A stretch of 64,000 nt of DNA, taken from NCBI GenBank assembly GCA_051004735.1, contig JBPCKA010000105.1, forward strand, positions 1-64,000, given 5' to 3'. Position 1 is the stretch's first letter. The number at the start of each line of letters is the position of its first letter. Source of the stretch: Euzebya sp051004735 (GTDB lineage Bacteria > Actinomycetota > Nitriliruptoria > Euzebyales > Euzebyaceae). The position numbers were made by a program, and so were the translations under genes. Of the stretch, positions 1 through 8,989 are shown piece after piece. A model generated the notes under the pieces. It did no database searches. It saw only the letters and a program-made list of their open reading frames with translations, and was not told the origin of the DNA.

Positions 1-690
1 CGGCCGGGCTCGGCGGGACGCGCCCCGTCCTTTGCCACCCTGGATAGCGCCACGCTGGAAGGCGACACGATCGAGCAGCTGGATCAGGTGCAGGGGCTGG
101 TCGCCCAGGCACTGCGAGGGGGGGTGGCGACCGTCAACGTCTGTCATCCAGCCGATCTGGCCACCGAACTGCTGACCTATGCCGGCGCGGGGACCTGTTA
201 CACCCTTCACGACTACTGCCAGGTCCAGCGTCTGGGAATCGATGACTACCCGCAGGTGGCCGAACTGATCCAGCGCGGGGTTGAGGAGGGCTACCTCAAA
301 CCTCGTGACCCCGACGCTATCGCCCGGCTGATCGTCAATGGCTACGGAGCAAGGGTGGGCGACCACCACGTTGCGGGGTTCGTCGCGCTGCTGACCGAGC
401 CCTACTCTCCTGAGCGGCTGGGTGAGCTGTGTGCCCTGACCACCATCAGCCGTTTCGCCGGGGAGGGCATCGGCGAGCAGTTGGTGCAGACCATGCTGCA
501 GGACGCGGCCGCAACGGGACTTGATGGCGTCTTCGCCTGTACCACAGCCGAACCGGCGGCACGGTTCTTCCGACGACTGGGATTCGTGGAAGTGCCGCAG
601 GATCAGTTGCCGGCAGCCAAGTGGAAGGACTATGACCCGGTCCGCCGCGGCGATCTGCGAGCGTTCATGCACCTGTTGGCGCTGATCTGA
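1..690 (+). CDS. argA: ArgA-like amino-acid N-acetyltransferase, 3' part
   Basis: The reading frame is open from the first base, so the gene starts outside the window; 229 codons and the stop are visible. The visible part has the tail of an amino-acid-kinase-like domain (around TYAGAGTCYTL, residues 57-67) followed by a GNAT acetyltransferase domain with the acetyl-CoA loop RFAGEGIGEQLV and the terminal GFVEVP/KWKDYDP block. This order is that of N-acetylglutamate synthase of the ArgA type, which acetylates glutamate with acetyl-CoA in the first step of arginine biosynthesis. The kinase-like half cannot be checked. It could also be a related GNAT enzyme, but the GAGT junction and length favour ArgA. 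The DUF4031 gene starts 2 nt downstream. Confidence 0.75.
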   Translation, partial: RPGSAGRAPSFATLDSATLEGDTIEQLDQVQGLVAQALRGGVATVNVCHPADLATELLTYAGAGTCYTLHDYCQVQRLGIDDYPQVAELIQRGVEEGYLKPRDPDAIARLIVNGYGARVGDHHVAGFVALLTEPYSPERLGELCALTTISRFAGEGIGEQLVQTMLQDAAATGLDGVFACTTAEPAARFFRRLGFVEVPQDQLPAAKWKDYDPVRRGDLRAFMHLLALI

Positions 691-692
691 CC

Positions 693-959
693 GTGATTCT
701 GGTCGATCGAGCCGTGTGGCCATGGCGAGGACGACTGTGGGCTCATCTCATCAGCGATACCAGCTACGAGGAACTGCATGTGTTCGCGGCCAGACTGGGA
801 CTGCCCCGCCACATCTTCCAGGGCGACCACTACGACGTGCCGACCGAGGTGCGTGAACGGGCGATCGCCAGCGGGGCTGTCGCCGTCGACTCCCGTGAGT
901 TGGTTCGTCGGCTTCAGGAATCAGGTCTGCGTCGCCGGGCCGTGCAGCGGGGCAGCTGA
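693..959 (+). CDS. DUF4031 domain protein
   Basis: An 88-residue protein starting at GTG, 2 nt after the preceding stop, so it is probably translationally coupled. The sequence holds the DUF4031 signature almost throughout: ILVDRAVWPWRGRLWAHL, SDTSYEELHVFAARLGLP, FQGDHYDVP and the SRELVRRL ending. The family is small, cytosolic and widespread in actinobacteria; its function is unknown. Its 3' end overlaps the end of the convergent HD gene by 39 nt. Confidence 0.8.
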   Translation: MILVDRAVWPWRGRLWAHLISDTSYEELHVFAARLGLPRHIFQGDHYDVPTEVRERAIASGAVAVDSRELVRRLQESGLRRRAVQRGS

Positions 960-1538
960 CGCGCCAAGGGACCGCAGTTCGGCGATCAGGTTGTCACGTG
1001 CAGGTCCCTCCCAGCGGTCGTGCGCCGGCTGCGTGCGGTAGATCCGGGGGCGGCTGAGGAGTGCCCGCAGCACCGCACTTCGCCCTGTCAGCCACTGGGC
1101 GGACGTGAGGTGGCCGAACTCCCGTCTGACAGCCGCGCGATACCTCGCATAGGCCTGCGGGGTCCCACCGAGCACCGCGAGGTCGGCATCGCACAGGATG
1201 GCCCCTTGCGTGTCACCGATCGGGGGATCATGGATCGCGGTGATGCGGATCAGCCGGGCTGCCTCCTCACCGTCGTGGTCATCACCCATCAACTGGAGCA
1301 GCAGCATGGCCGACCGCTCTTCGTTGTCGCCCGAAGTGGGGTCATAGACCGCATCGTGGAACCACGACGCAAGGAGACAGGACCGGTCTGCACCCAGCGA
1401 CGCGGCGACCTGGGCAACGTTCGCCGCGTGCTGAAGGGTGTGATAGTGACGTGGTGGCTGCTGATAGCTTGCGATCAGCTTGTCCTGCACGTCCTCGGGT
1501 AGGACATCCAGCAGGTCGAGATTGACACGACCGCTCAC
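921..1538 (-). CDS. HD-domain predicted metal-dependent phosphohydrolase
   Basis: A 205-residue protein with YHTLQHAANV near residue 32, ASWFHDAVYD near residue 57 and NEERSA near residue 72. This is the H...HD pattern of small HD-fold phosphohydrolases (COG4339-like) that bind one or two metals. Substrate is unknown; the family is probably a nucleotide or cyclic-nucleotide hydrolase. It starts at GTG, which overlaps the stop of the upstream diguanylate cyclase gene as GTGA, so the two are translationally coupled. Coupling to a GGDEF gene makes a link to nucleotide signalling possible, but that is inference. Confidence 0.75.
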   Translation of the reverse strand: MSGRVNLDLLDVLPEDVQDKLIASYQQPPRHYHTLQHAANVAQVAASLGADRSCLLASWFHDAVYDPTSGDNEERSAMLLLQLMGDDHDGEEAARLIRITAIHDPPIGDTQGAILCDADLAVLGGTPQAYARYRAAVRREFGHLTSAQWLTGRSAVLRALLSRPRIYRTQPAHDRWEGPARDNLIAELRSLGASAAPLHGPATQT

Positions 1539-2902
1539 GCCGGGTTTCTGGCGGCGAGCTTGTTGGCGTACATCAGTTCATCGGCCTCCGCGACGATCTC
1601 CGTCAACGGCTGCCCGGGGCGTTGGTTGGCCAAGCCGATGGCGGCGCTGACCTGCACTTCGTCCAACGCGCGCTGAATGCGTTGCAGGATGGCTTTGTTG
1701 CCCGTCGTCGTCGAGGGCGTGGCCAGCAGGGCGAACTCATCCCCCCCGATCCGAAACACCATGTCGCTGCGTCGTGTGACCGATGCCAGGGCGTCGGCGG
1801 CCTGGGCGATCAGACGATCACCCTGCACGTGACCCTGGGTGTCGTTGACCACCTTGAGATCGTTCAGATCCACCATCGCGACGGCACAGGTGTGGCCATA
1901 CCGCTGTGCGCGGGCGTCCTCGACCTTCAGCATCAGATCGAAGGCGCGACGGTTCGGCAGGCCGGTCAGGGCGTCGGTCCGAGAAGCCAGCTTGGCCAGG
2001 TCCAGGCGGCGTTGCAGCCGGTCGTTCTCAAGGTCCATCGCGATCGCGGTTGACAGCATCAGCGCGATGTGGGTCACCATCGGCTCTGCCATCCCAAGAT
2101 GATCGGCGCCGATCGCCGGGTCGATGCCACACAGGGTCCCGAACAATCCCGCTCCCTGGATGACCAGCGGGATACCGCAGTACTGCCCGATCTCCAACGC
2201 CGACGCGACGGGTGCGTCGGCGTACACCTGCAGCGACATCGCGTCGTTGGTCATCCGCGGACCCTGACCCTGGACCATCCGGGAACAGAAACTGTCGCTC
2301 CATCTCATCACCGAGCCCGGCTTGATCGGGTAGGTGTCGCCGACGGAGTCGATGACCACCCAGTCATTGCCGTTGACCCGCGTGACCATCCACAGGCCCA
2401 TCGGGACCTGCTCAGCCAGGAACGTCAGTGAGCGCGCGATGATCGTTCTCAGGTCCTCCGATCCTGCCAGGTCAGCGCTGGCCGCGGGGACCGGCACCAC
2501 CTCGGGTCTGGCGGTGCCGATGGCATGCGTGACTGCTGTGACCAGTCGTTCAGGGGCCTCGTCCATGAACACGAACGAGGTTGCCCCCATCTTGCGTGCT
2601 CTGGTGGGCGCCGCGGGATCAGCCAGGCCGCTGTAGACCACTACCGGGACGTCGGAGCCCTGCACCGCGGTGTGCAACGACTCCAGACCCTGGCTGTCAG
2701 GAAGGCCGAGGCCGATCACGATCACGTCGTAGGTTCCGCGGTGGACGGCCATCAGTTCCAACGCGTCGAACATGTTGGCAACCGATTCCACCGAGAAGCC
2801 TGCATCGGTCAGCGTCGCGCAGGTCAGTACCCGCTGGGCCAGGTCGTCCTCGACCACCAGCACGAACCCCAAGGTCTTGGTCACAAAGCCAGTATTGCTC
2901 AC
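1535..2902 (-). CDS. Pseudo-receiver/GAF-like/GGDEF diguanylate cyclase
   Basis: The chosen start is GTG at 2902 (455 aa), because the receiver fold begins at residue 12; an open frame of low-complexity residues continues upstream to 3184. Domain order is receiver-like (about 12-125), GAF-like sensor (about 150-300) and GGDEF (about 320-455). The GGDEF motif is intact at 386-390 and preceded by an RRSD inhibitory site with the correct 5-residue spacing, so c-di-GMP synthesis with product inhibition is expected. The receiver keeps its acidic pocket (EDD, 18-20), but the phosphoacceptor position holds Gly64 (VIGLGLPD) and the beta-5 lysine is Met113. Phosphorelay control is therefore unlikely. 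It is coupled to the HD gene by a GTGA overlap. Confidence 0.85.
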   Translation of the reverse strand: MSNTGFVTKTLGFVLVVEDDLAQRVLTCATLTDAGFSVESVANMFDALELMAVHRGTYDVIVIGLGLPDSQGLESLHTAVQGSDVPVVVYSGLADPAAPTRARKMGATSFVFMDEAPERLVTAVTHAIGTARPEVVPVPAASADLAGSEDLRTIIARSLTFLAEQVPMGLWMVTRVNGNDWVVIDSVGDTYPIKPGSVMRWSDSFCSRMVQGQGPRMTNDAMSLQVYADAPVASALEIGQYCGIPLVIQGAGLFGTLCGIDPAIGADHLGMAEPMVTHIALMLSTAIAMDLENDRLQRRLDLAKLASRTDALTGLPNRRAFDLMLKVEDARAQRYGHTCAVAMVDLNDLKVVNDTQGHVQGDRLIAQAADALASVTRRSDMVFRIGGDEFALLATPSTTTGNKAILQRIQRALDEVQVSAAIGLANQRPGQPLTEIVAEADELMYANKLAARNPA

Positions 2903-3071
2903 AACCCCAGATCGCGACTGATTAGCAGCTTCATGATCTCGTTTGACCCGGCCCAACCATTTGGCTTTCGCGGCGGCCGTGCGCCCATTGGTGATGAAGG
3001 TCACCTCCGCCGAATCGTTCCGGCACATCCAAACACATCCACGGCCGCGCGATGGTTCCCGCCGGTGGGCT

Positions 3072-4049
3072 TTACAGCCAGTCGCGTTTTCGAAATGCCA
3101 GGTACAGGCCCCCGCAGACCACGACCATGACCCCCAGCAGCATCGGATAGCCCCAGGTGTAGGACAGTTCGGGCATGTTCTCAAAGTTCATGCCGTAGAC
3201 CCCGGCCAGCAGCGTAGGGACGGCGGCGATGGCCACCCAGGCCGAGATCTTTCGCATGTCCTCGTTCTGGCGCAGGGCCACATCGGTCTGATATGCCGTC
3301 AGGATGCCGCCAAGCAAATCGCTGACGACGACCGAGCGGTCGGCCTGTCGCAGCAGCCGGTCCCGGGTCAGATGCCAGTCTGGCACGGCGTGATCGCCAT
3401 CGAAGCTGTGCCGACCCGACTCGAGGTCCTCCAGCGGATCGATCAGCGCGGACGCTGCTTGTCGGAAATCGATCGCCTCGCGCTTCAGCAGGTACAGCCG
3501 CTGGGTGATATTGGCCGGTGTCGGCGTGCTGAACGCCAGCCGTTCCAGGACTTCGACATCGGCACGTAGGTCCTTCAGCACCTGGGCATACCCGGACACC
3601 ACCGCTTCCACCAGATGCCACACCACTGTTCCAGCCCCCTGCGACAGCGCCCCCTCGCGGGTTTCCAGCACCCGGCGCAACTCCGTGGCCTCGGCGGGAG
3701 CGTGACGGGTGATCGTGACCAGCACACCGGGCCGGCTGAGGGTGGTCAGGGCGCCGATCTCGACCAGATCGCCGGCTTTGTCGTACCGCGCCACACCTGC
3801 CATCAAGACGGTGGCGTCGCCGTACCGCCGTAATGATGCCCGAGGTTGAGTGTCCTCGATGACGGCTGTCAGCTCATGGTCCAGATGCAGGATTGCTGCA
3901 AGACGTTCACATTCCTCAACTGAGGGGTCGTTCAGACTGAGCCACACCAGGCGGCCAGGGCCCTGCGCGGCCATGGCCTGAACGGGGGTGTCGGTTTCGG
4001 GCAGGGCGACGCCGGCCCTGTAGGTCGCGCATCCAGACAGCATCGGCAC
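3072..4049 (-). CDS. corA: CorA-family magnesium/cobalt transporter
   Basis: A 325-residue protein of normal CorA length. A long cytoplasmic alpha/beta plus helical region ends in two C-terminal membrane helices. The first carries the hallmark YGMNF after ISAWVAIAAVPTLLAGV, and the second is MLLGVMVVVCGGLYLAF followed by a basic tail. It forms pentameric Mg2+ (or Co2+/Ni2+) channels in the inner membrane. I chose GTG at 4049 because AGGGG lies just upstream; the frame continues to a TTG at 4070. It lies 36 nt downstream of the EEP-family gene on the same strand and is probably co-transcribed with it. The 169 nt between its end and the cyclase start hold no gene and may carry the cyclase promoter. 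Confidence 0.85.
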   Translation of the reverse strand: MPMLSGCATYRAGVALPETDTPVQAMAAQGPGRLVWLSLNDPSVEECERLAAILHLDHELTAVIEDTQPRASLRRYGDATVLMAGVARYDKAGDLVEIGALTTLSRPGVLVTITRHAPAEATELRRVLETREGALSQGAGTVVWHLVEAVVSGYAQVLKDLRADVEVLERLAFSTPTPANITQRLYLLKREAIDFRQAASALIDPLEDLESGRHSFDGDHAVPDWHLTRDRLLRQADRSVVVSDLLGGILTAYQTDVALRQNEDMRKISAWVAIAAVPTLLAGVYGMNFENMPELSYTWGYPMLLGVMVVVCGGLYLAFRKRDWL

Positions 4050-4085
4050 ATGATGGCCCCTGGGAGCCAATCGCGCACCGTAGGC

Positions 4086-4916
4086 CTACAACGACACGAT
4101 CAACGGCAGGTGGTCACTGGGGCCGGCAGGCCCCACGGTCACGGTGATCGGCCGGCTGACATGACGTGCGTACGCCTGGTCCAATTGCAGGCGAGGCTTC
4201 CAGCTTGGGTAGGTTGCCTGGCCCGGCAGATAGCGCCAGCCGTGTGATCTGGTGGCAGTCCGTGGCCAGCCCCAGGGGTGCAACCCCCAGGCGTGCAGCG
4301 CCAGCCAGCCGCCCCACATCGGCAGGTTGAGATCGCCCAGGAAGATGCCGGGACCATCGTGTCCGTCGGCGGCGGCCTCCATTGCTCGACCCAGCTGTGG
4401 TACGGCCCGCCAGAACATGTAGGACAGGTGTGTGGTGGAGACGCGCAGATCGTCACCGACTGTGGCCGACAACGTGACCCGGGGCTCGCGGTCCACACCC
4501 GGGTTGGTTGGGCTGCCGCCGGGCTCGCGGGTACCGGGACCTCCGTAGGGAAGTCGGGTTCTCACCACGTCGGCCAGCCCCACGCGCGACAGCAGTCCCA
4601 GGCCATACCCCCCCGCACCGTCGTGCAGTCCCGTGTGCGGCACCTCCTGCCAGCTGACGTCGGGGCTACCCATGACGGCCGGTGCGAACACTCCCTCATA
4701 GCCCAGCCGCTGGGCCAACCAGGCAGTCTGATCAAGCCCGGCCGAGCGGTCAAGGAACGCATCGACCTCCTGCAGCGCGACGACATCGGCGTCCAGTCCG
4801 ACTATCCAGTCAGCGACAGCCTCAAGATCGATGTGGTCCGGTGTGATGACGGTCTGGGCCGAGGACACCTTGCGCACGTCGATGCCGTGCAGAAGATTGC
4901 AAGAGGCGATTCGCAC
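4086..4916 (-). CDS. Endonuclease/exonuclease/phosphatase family hydrolase
   Basis: A 276-residue protein starting at GTG. It shows the full EEP catalytic pattern: RIASCNLLHG at the N-terminus, QEVD near residue 50 (metal-binding Glu), GDLN near residue 200 and SDHLPLIV at the C-terminus (Asp-His pair). Such enzymes cleave phosphodiester or phosphomonoester bonds in DNA, lipids or inositol phosphates, using Mg2+. There is no signal peptide, so it should be cytosolic. The substrate cannot be read from the sequence. It is the first gene of a leftward pair with corA. Confidence 0.8.
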   Translation of the reverse strand: MRIASCNLLHGIDVRKVSSAQTVITPDHIDLEAVADWIVGLDADVVALQEVDAFLDRSAGLDQTAWLAQRLGYEGVFAPAVMGSPDVSWQEVPHTGLHDGAGGYGLGLLSRVGLADVVRTRLPYGGPGTREPGGSPTNPGVDREPRVTLSATVGDDLRVSTTHLSYMFWRAVPQLGRAMEAAADGHDGPGIFLGDLNLPMWGGWLALHAWGLHPWGWPRTATRSHGWRYLPGQATYPSWKPRLQLDQAYARHVSRPITVTVGPAGPSDHLPLIVSL

Positions 4917-4974
4917 TGATGGTCTTCTGTCGGGAAACGGGGCCTGGTAATTCTAGCCGTCGGTGCCTGACACC

Positions 4975-5406
4975 TCAGTCTGGCAGGACGATGCCCTGAT
5001 CATGCACGGCAACGGCGGGGGCGAGCAGTTCGGCAACAGGGCCGAACGACAGATCCCAGACGCGGCCACCGGCGCTCAGCAGTTGATCCCGCCACCGGGG
5101 AAAACGGTCGCAAGCCGCGCGTGGGATCAACAGGTCTACCGTCGAGGGGGAATCTCGCAGCGCCGGCCGGACACCGACCGAGTGGTATCCCAACAGCGCC
5201 AGTGCCTCGCCGTGCTCCACTTCCAGATCGGGGTGGGAGAACGCGGCGGTCACCCGCAACCCCTCGGGGGTGGGTGGCAAGCCCTCGGCCCAGGTGGGCG
5301 ACTGGACGGGGATGCGCAGCAGCAGAGGGGGATCCCCGGGTCCGCGGAAGTCGACGACAGCGGCGGAGGTCGTGCGGGGGGCTGCGGCGGTGCGTCGTGA
5401 GGACAT
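4975..5406 (-). CDS. Conserved hypothetical protein
   Basis: I do not recognise a family. The start is set at ATG 5406 (143 aa), because residues further upstream in the open frame look non-coding and would run into the divergent MoxR promoter region. The product is a soluble, mixed-composition protein with VVDFRGPGDPPLLLRIPV near the start and a second half rich in VDLLIP/GRVWDLSFGP-like strands. There are no membrane segments or obvious catalytic motif. The 139 nt to the divergent MoxR-like gene must hold the promoters of both. Confidence 0.5.
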   Translation of the reverse strand: MSSRRTAAAPRTTSAAVVDFRGPGDPPLLLRIPVQSPTWAEGLPPTPEGLRVTAAFSHPDLEVEHGEALALLGYHSVGVRPALRDSPSTVDLLIPRAACDRFPRWRDQLLSAGGRVWDLSFGPVAELLAPAVAVHDQGIVLPD

Positions 5407-5545
5407 CGGACAGGCAGTGTCCCAAACAACGACCGTCGTGGCCGTGAGGTGAAACCGAAAGCGGTTCCCGGCCACGGTCGGGTGTTGGTGCGACTGGTTC
5501 GGCTCGCGTCTACTGTCGGCGACCCAGTAGCTGAGGAGGCCTCGT

Positions 5546-6964
5546 ATGGCTGAATGGTCGCCAAGTTCCCGTCCGGCAACGGTGGGTGCACTGCGCGCCT
5601 CGGGGTATCCCGACCGCTCGGTCAAGCAGGAAATCGCAGCCAACGCAGCCGCCCGCCTGCGCGCGGGCCTACCTTTGGTCCAAGGACTGGTTGGCTTTGA
5701 CCACACCGTCCTGCCTGCCCTAGAGACCGCATTGTTGGCGGGACATGACCTGATTCTGCTGGGCGAACGGGGTCAGGCGAAGAGCCGGATCCTGCGTTCG
5801 TTGGTCGGCTTGCTGGATGCCCACATCCCCATCGTTGCGGGCAGTGAGGTCAACGATCACCCGTTCCATCCATTCACCCCTGCTGCTCGTCGGACGGTTG
5901 CAGAACTGGGTGACGACACGCCCTTGGAGTGGGTGGCCCGCACGGACCGCTACGCCGAGAAACTGGCCACGCCCGACATCGCCGTCGCAGACCTCATCGG
6001 CGACGTTGACCCCATCAAGGTGGCGGAGGGTCGCTACCTGGGGGATGACGAGACCATCCATTTCGGTCTGATCCCACGTCACAACCGCGGCATCATCGCG
6101 ATCAACGAGTTGCCAGACCTGGCCGAGCGGATTCAGGTGGCGTTGCTGAATGTGATGGAAGAACGCGACGTACAGGTCCGTGGCTACAGCCTGCGCCTGC
6201 CGTTGGACCTTCTTGTCGTCACGACCGCCAACCCCGAGGACTACACCAACCGAGGCCGGATCATCACGCCACTGAAGGACCGCTTCGGCTCGGAGATCCG
6301 CACCCACTACCCGTTGACCGTTGACCACGAGGTCGACGTCATGATGACCGAGGCGTCGCTTCCCGCGAGCGACACGGTGCCAGCGGTCGTCGTCCCTACC
6401 TTCATGGCCGAGGTGCTGGCTGCCTTCACGCGCTCCCTGCGCAACGCCGCTGAGGTCAACCAGCGGTCGGGCGTCAGCGTGCGGTTCTCGACCGGGAACT
6501 ACGAGACGTTGGCAGCCTCCGCCGTGCGCCGAGCGGTGCGCACCGGCGAGGAGACGGCGGTGGCCCGTCCCAGCGATCTGCCGGCCGTCATCGCCGCCTC
6601 GATGGGCAAAATCGAGTTCGAGTCGTTTGAGGAGGGCCGCGAGGTCGAGGTCATGACCCGCCTGATGAAACGCTCGATCCTTGAGGTATTCCGCCGCAGG
6701 GTCCGCGGGCCCGATGTTGCCGGACTGCTGGACGGCTTCGAGACCGGTCTGGAGGTGTCGACCGGAGACCTGGTCAGCGGACGGGACCTGATGTCCCAGA
6801 TGGACCGAATCCCTGGTCTGGCTGCAGTGCTGTCCAGCCTTGAAGTCGAGGAGAACCCGTCCATGGCCGCCGCCGCCGTGGAATTGTGCCTTGAGGGACT
6901 GCATCTGTCACGACGTCTGGACCGGTACGAATCCGATGAGGGTTACACCTACACACAAGGTTGA
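5546..6964 (+). CDS. MoxR/Mg-chelatase subunit I-like AAA+ ATPase
   Basis: A 472-residue AAA+ protein. Walker A is GERGQAKS (73-80), a GxxGxxKS form seen in the magnesium-chelatase ChlI/BchI-like branch. The Walker B region reads GIIAINELPDL, followed by the ALLNVMEERDVQVRGY insert and the sensor-1 TTANPEDYTNRGRI, with an arginine in KDRFGSEI. It is followed after 12 nt by a VWA-domain protein, the classic ATPase/VWA co-chaperone pair that remodels or inserts metal into client proteins. The start is ATG with a GAGGAGG sequence upstream. The client is unknown; no methanol dehydrogenase or tetrapyrrole gene is nearby. Confidence 0.85.
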   Translation: MAEWSPSSRPATVGALRASGYPDRSVKQEIAANAAARLRAGLPLVQGLVGFDHTVLPALETALLAGHDLILLGERGQAKSRILRSLVGLLDAHIPIVAGSEVNDHPFHPFTPAARRTVAELGDDTPLEWVARTDRYAEKLATPDIAVADLIGDVDPIKVAEGRYLGDDETIHFGLIPRHNRGIIAINELPDLAERIQVALLNVMEERDVQVRGYSLRLPLDLLVVTTANPEDYTNRGRIITPLKDRFGSEIRTHYPLTVDHEVDVMMTEASLPASDTVPAVVVPTFMAEVLAAFTRSLRNAAEVNQRSGVSVRFSTGNYETLAASAVRRAVRTGEETAVARPSDLPAVIAASMGKIEFESFEEGREVEVMTRLMKRSILEVFRRRVRGPDVAGLLDGFETGLEVSTGDLVSGRDLMSQMDRIPGLAAVLSSLEVEENPSMAAAAVELCLEGLHLSRRLDRYESDEGYTYTQG

Positions 6965-6976
6965 GGGGAGCCCTTC

Positions 6977-8965
6977 ATGAGCGGGACCAGATATGGTCGC
7001 TGGAGCGGAACCCAGGATCCCTGGGGCAACGACCTTTCCCCTGATGAGGTGCTGGCGCAGATCGCCGATGACCTGCTGGATGGAGTGGACCCCTCCGAAG
7101 CGGTCGAGGATCTGCTGCACCGGGGCATCGAGGGAAGGATGCAGGGTCTTGATGAGTTGATGGACCGACTGCGACGCGCCCGTCGGGAGGAGTTGGACCG
7201 CATGGGCCTTGAAGGGCCGTTGCAGCAGATCGCCCAGAAGCTGGAGGAGATCGTCGAGCTGGAACGAACCGCGCTGCAGTTCGCCGAGGACGGTTTGGTG
7301 GCGGCGCAGCACAATGCGCAGCTGGACCGACTGCCATCAGACCCAGCGGGCCAGATTGCCGCCCTGCAGACCTATCAGTTCCACGACGACGGGGCGCAGC
7401 AGGCCTTTGACCAGTTGGTTGCCGATCTGCGCAACGACGTGGCTCAGGCGACCTTCGGGCAGTTGGCCCAGGCGATCGACGCGACCAATCCCGAGGACCT
7501 GGCCCGGATGCGGGACATGATGGCCGAGCTTAATGGGCTGGCGGCTCGTCATCAGCAAGGGGAGGACGTGCAGAAGGCCTTTGAGGACTTCAAACAGCGT
7601 TATGACGACCTGATCCCTGGTGATCCCGCCACGCTTGATGACCTTCTGGCAGAGATGGCCCGCCGGATGGCTGCGATGAACAGGATGATGGCCGGGCTGA
7701 GTCCACAGCAGCGGGCCCAGCTGTCCGAGCTTGCCGCCCAAGCGCTGGGGCAGGCTGCGGACCTGCAGTTCCAGGCGGGGCAACTGGCCCAGACGCTGCG
7801 AGGGATGTTTCCTGATCTGGGCTGGGGGCAGCCGGTGTCGGGGGTCCCAATGGCAGGCCAGCAGCAGGGGTCGATGTCACAGACCGTGGACTGGATGCAG
7901 CGACTGCAACACCTTGATGACCTGGGGCAGGCATTGGGCCAGTCCTATCCGGGGGCACGCCTGGAGGACATTTCCGAGGAGGCATTGCGCTCGGCGCTGG
8001 GTGATGAGGCGGCGCAGGACCTTGGGAAGCTGAAGGACATCGAGCGGTTGCTGGAGCAGTCCGGGGCCGTCCAGCGACGGGGCGGCAAACTTGAGTTGAC
8101 GCCGAAGGGGGTCCGGCGATTGGGGGAGCAGTCGCTGTCGGTGATTTTCGAGCGAGCCTTCAGCGGCTCCTTCGGCGGGCATCGGGCCCAGTCCGTCGGC
8201 GGGGACTCCGAACTGACCGGGTCAACCCGCCAGATGCGCTTCGGCGATCCCTTCCGCCTGGACATCCCACGGACGGTGACCAACGCGGTGGTGCGCGGGG
8301 CGACGGTCGGTCAGACGGACCTGGATTTTGGGGCGCCACGGGCCGCCGTGCGCCTGGCTCCCGAAGACTTCGAGTTGGCGGAGTCCGAGCGGCGGGTCAA
8401 GGCGGTGACGGTGCTGTTGCTGGACATGTCCTACTCGATGCCGTTGCGGGGCAACTGGGACCACGCCAAGCGTCTTGCCCTGGCGCTGCAGTCGCTGGTC
8501 AGCAGCAAGTTCCCGCAGGACACCTTCCACATCGTCGGGTTCAGCGACTACGCCCGCCGAATGCAACCAGCAGACCTGCTGGTCAGCGGGTGGGAACGGG
8601 TGTGGGGAACCAACATGGAGCATGCCTTCCGCATCGCCCGACGCCTGCTGAGCGCCGAGCCAGGCACCGAGCGGCAGGTCATCATGGTCACCGACGGCGA
8701 GCCCACCGCACATCTGATGGACGACGGTCAGTCCTTCTTCAACTGGCCGCCGCATCCGCTGACCTTTGCCAAGACCATGGCCGAGGCGTTGCGACTGTCC
8801 CGAACAGGCTGCGATCTGAACGTCTTCATGCTCGACCACGACCCGGGATCAGCGGAGTTCGTCGAGGGGATGGTGCGCCGAGCCGGTGGCCGGGTGTTCT
8901 ACCCGGATCTGCATGACCTGGGCTCAGTCGTCGTCCATGACTTTTTGAAGACCAGGACTTCTTGA
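6977..8965 (+). CDS. VWA-domain partner of the MoxR-like ATPase
   Basis: A 662-residue soluble protein. The first 400 residues are charged, helical and Gln-rich with predicted coiled coils (RLRRARREELDRM; MARRMAAMNRMMAGL). The C-terminal von Willebrand A domain has a full MIDAS: DMSYSM near residue 483, GTNMEH and TDGEPTAH. With the upstream ATPase it forms a two-gene operon (12 nt gap, GAGGGGAG upstream of ATG). The VWA subunit is expected to present metal-bound clients to the ATPase ring. The last codons lie inside a 17-bp tandem duplication that contains the stop codon, so the exact C-terminus may have changed recently. Confidence 0.85.
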   Translation: MSGTRYGRWSGTQDPWGNDLSPDEVLAQIADDLLDGVDPSEAVEDLLHRGIEGRMQGLDELMDRLRRARREELDRMGLEGPLQQIAQKLEEIVELERTALQFAEDGLVAAQHNAQLDRLPSDPAGQIAALQTYQFHDDGAQQAFDQLVADLRNDVAQATFGQLAQAIDATNPEDLARMRDMMAELNGLAARHQQGEDVQKAFEDFKQRYDDLIPGDPATLDDLLAEMARRMAAMNRMMAGLSPQQRAQLSELAAQALGQAADLQFQAGQLAQTLRGMFPDLGWGQPVSGVPMAGQQQGSMSQTVDWMQRLQHLDDLGQALGQSYPGARLEDISEEALRSALGDEAAQDLGKLKDIERLLEQSGAVQRRGGKLELTPKGVRRLGEQSLSVIFERAFSGSFGGHRAQSVGGDSELTGSTRQMRFGDPFRLDIPRTVTNAVVRGATVGQTDLDFGAPRAAVRLAPEDFELAESERRVKAVTVLLLDMSYSMPLRGNWDHAKRLALALQSLVSSKFPQDTFHIVGFSDYARRMQPADLLVSGWERVWGTNMEHAFRIARRLLSAEPGTERQVIMVTDGEPTAHLMDDGQSFFNWPPHPLTFAKTMAEALRLSRTGCDLNVFMLDHDPGSAEFVEGMVRRAGGRVFYPDLHDLGSVVVHDFLKTRTS

Positions 8966-8984
8966 AGACCAGGACTTCTTGAAG
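8945..8984. repeat. 17-bp tandem duplication at a gene end
   Basis: The unit TTGAAGACCAGGACTTC occurs at 8945-8961 and again at 8962-8978, followed by a third partial copy TTGAAG at 8979-8984. It spans the stop codon of the VWA gene and fills most of the short gap to the convergent FAD-oxidase gene. It looks like replication slippage. Confidence 0.9.
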
Positions 8985-8989
8985 CCGCG

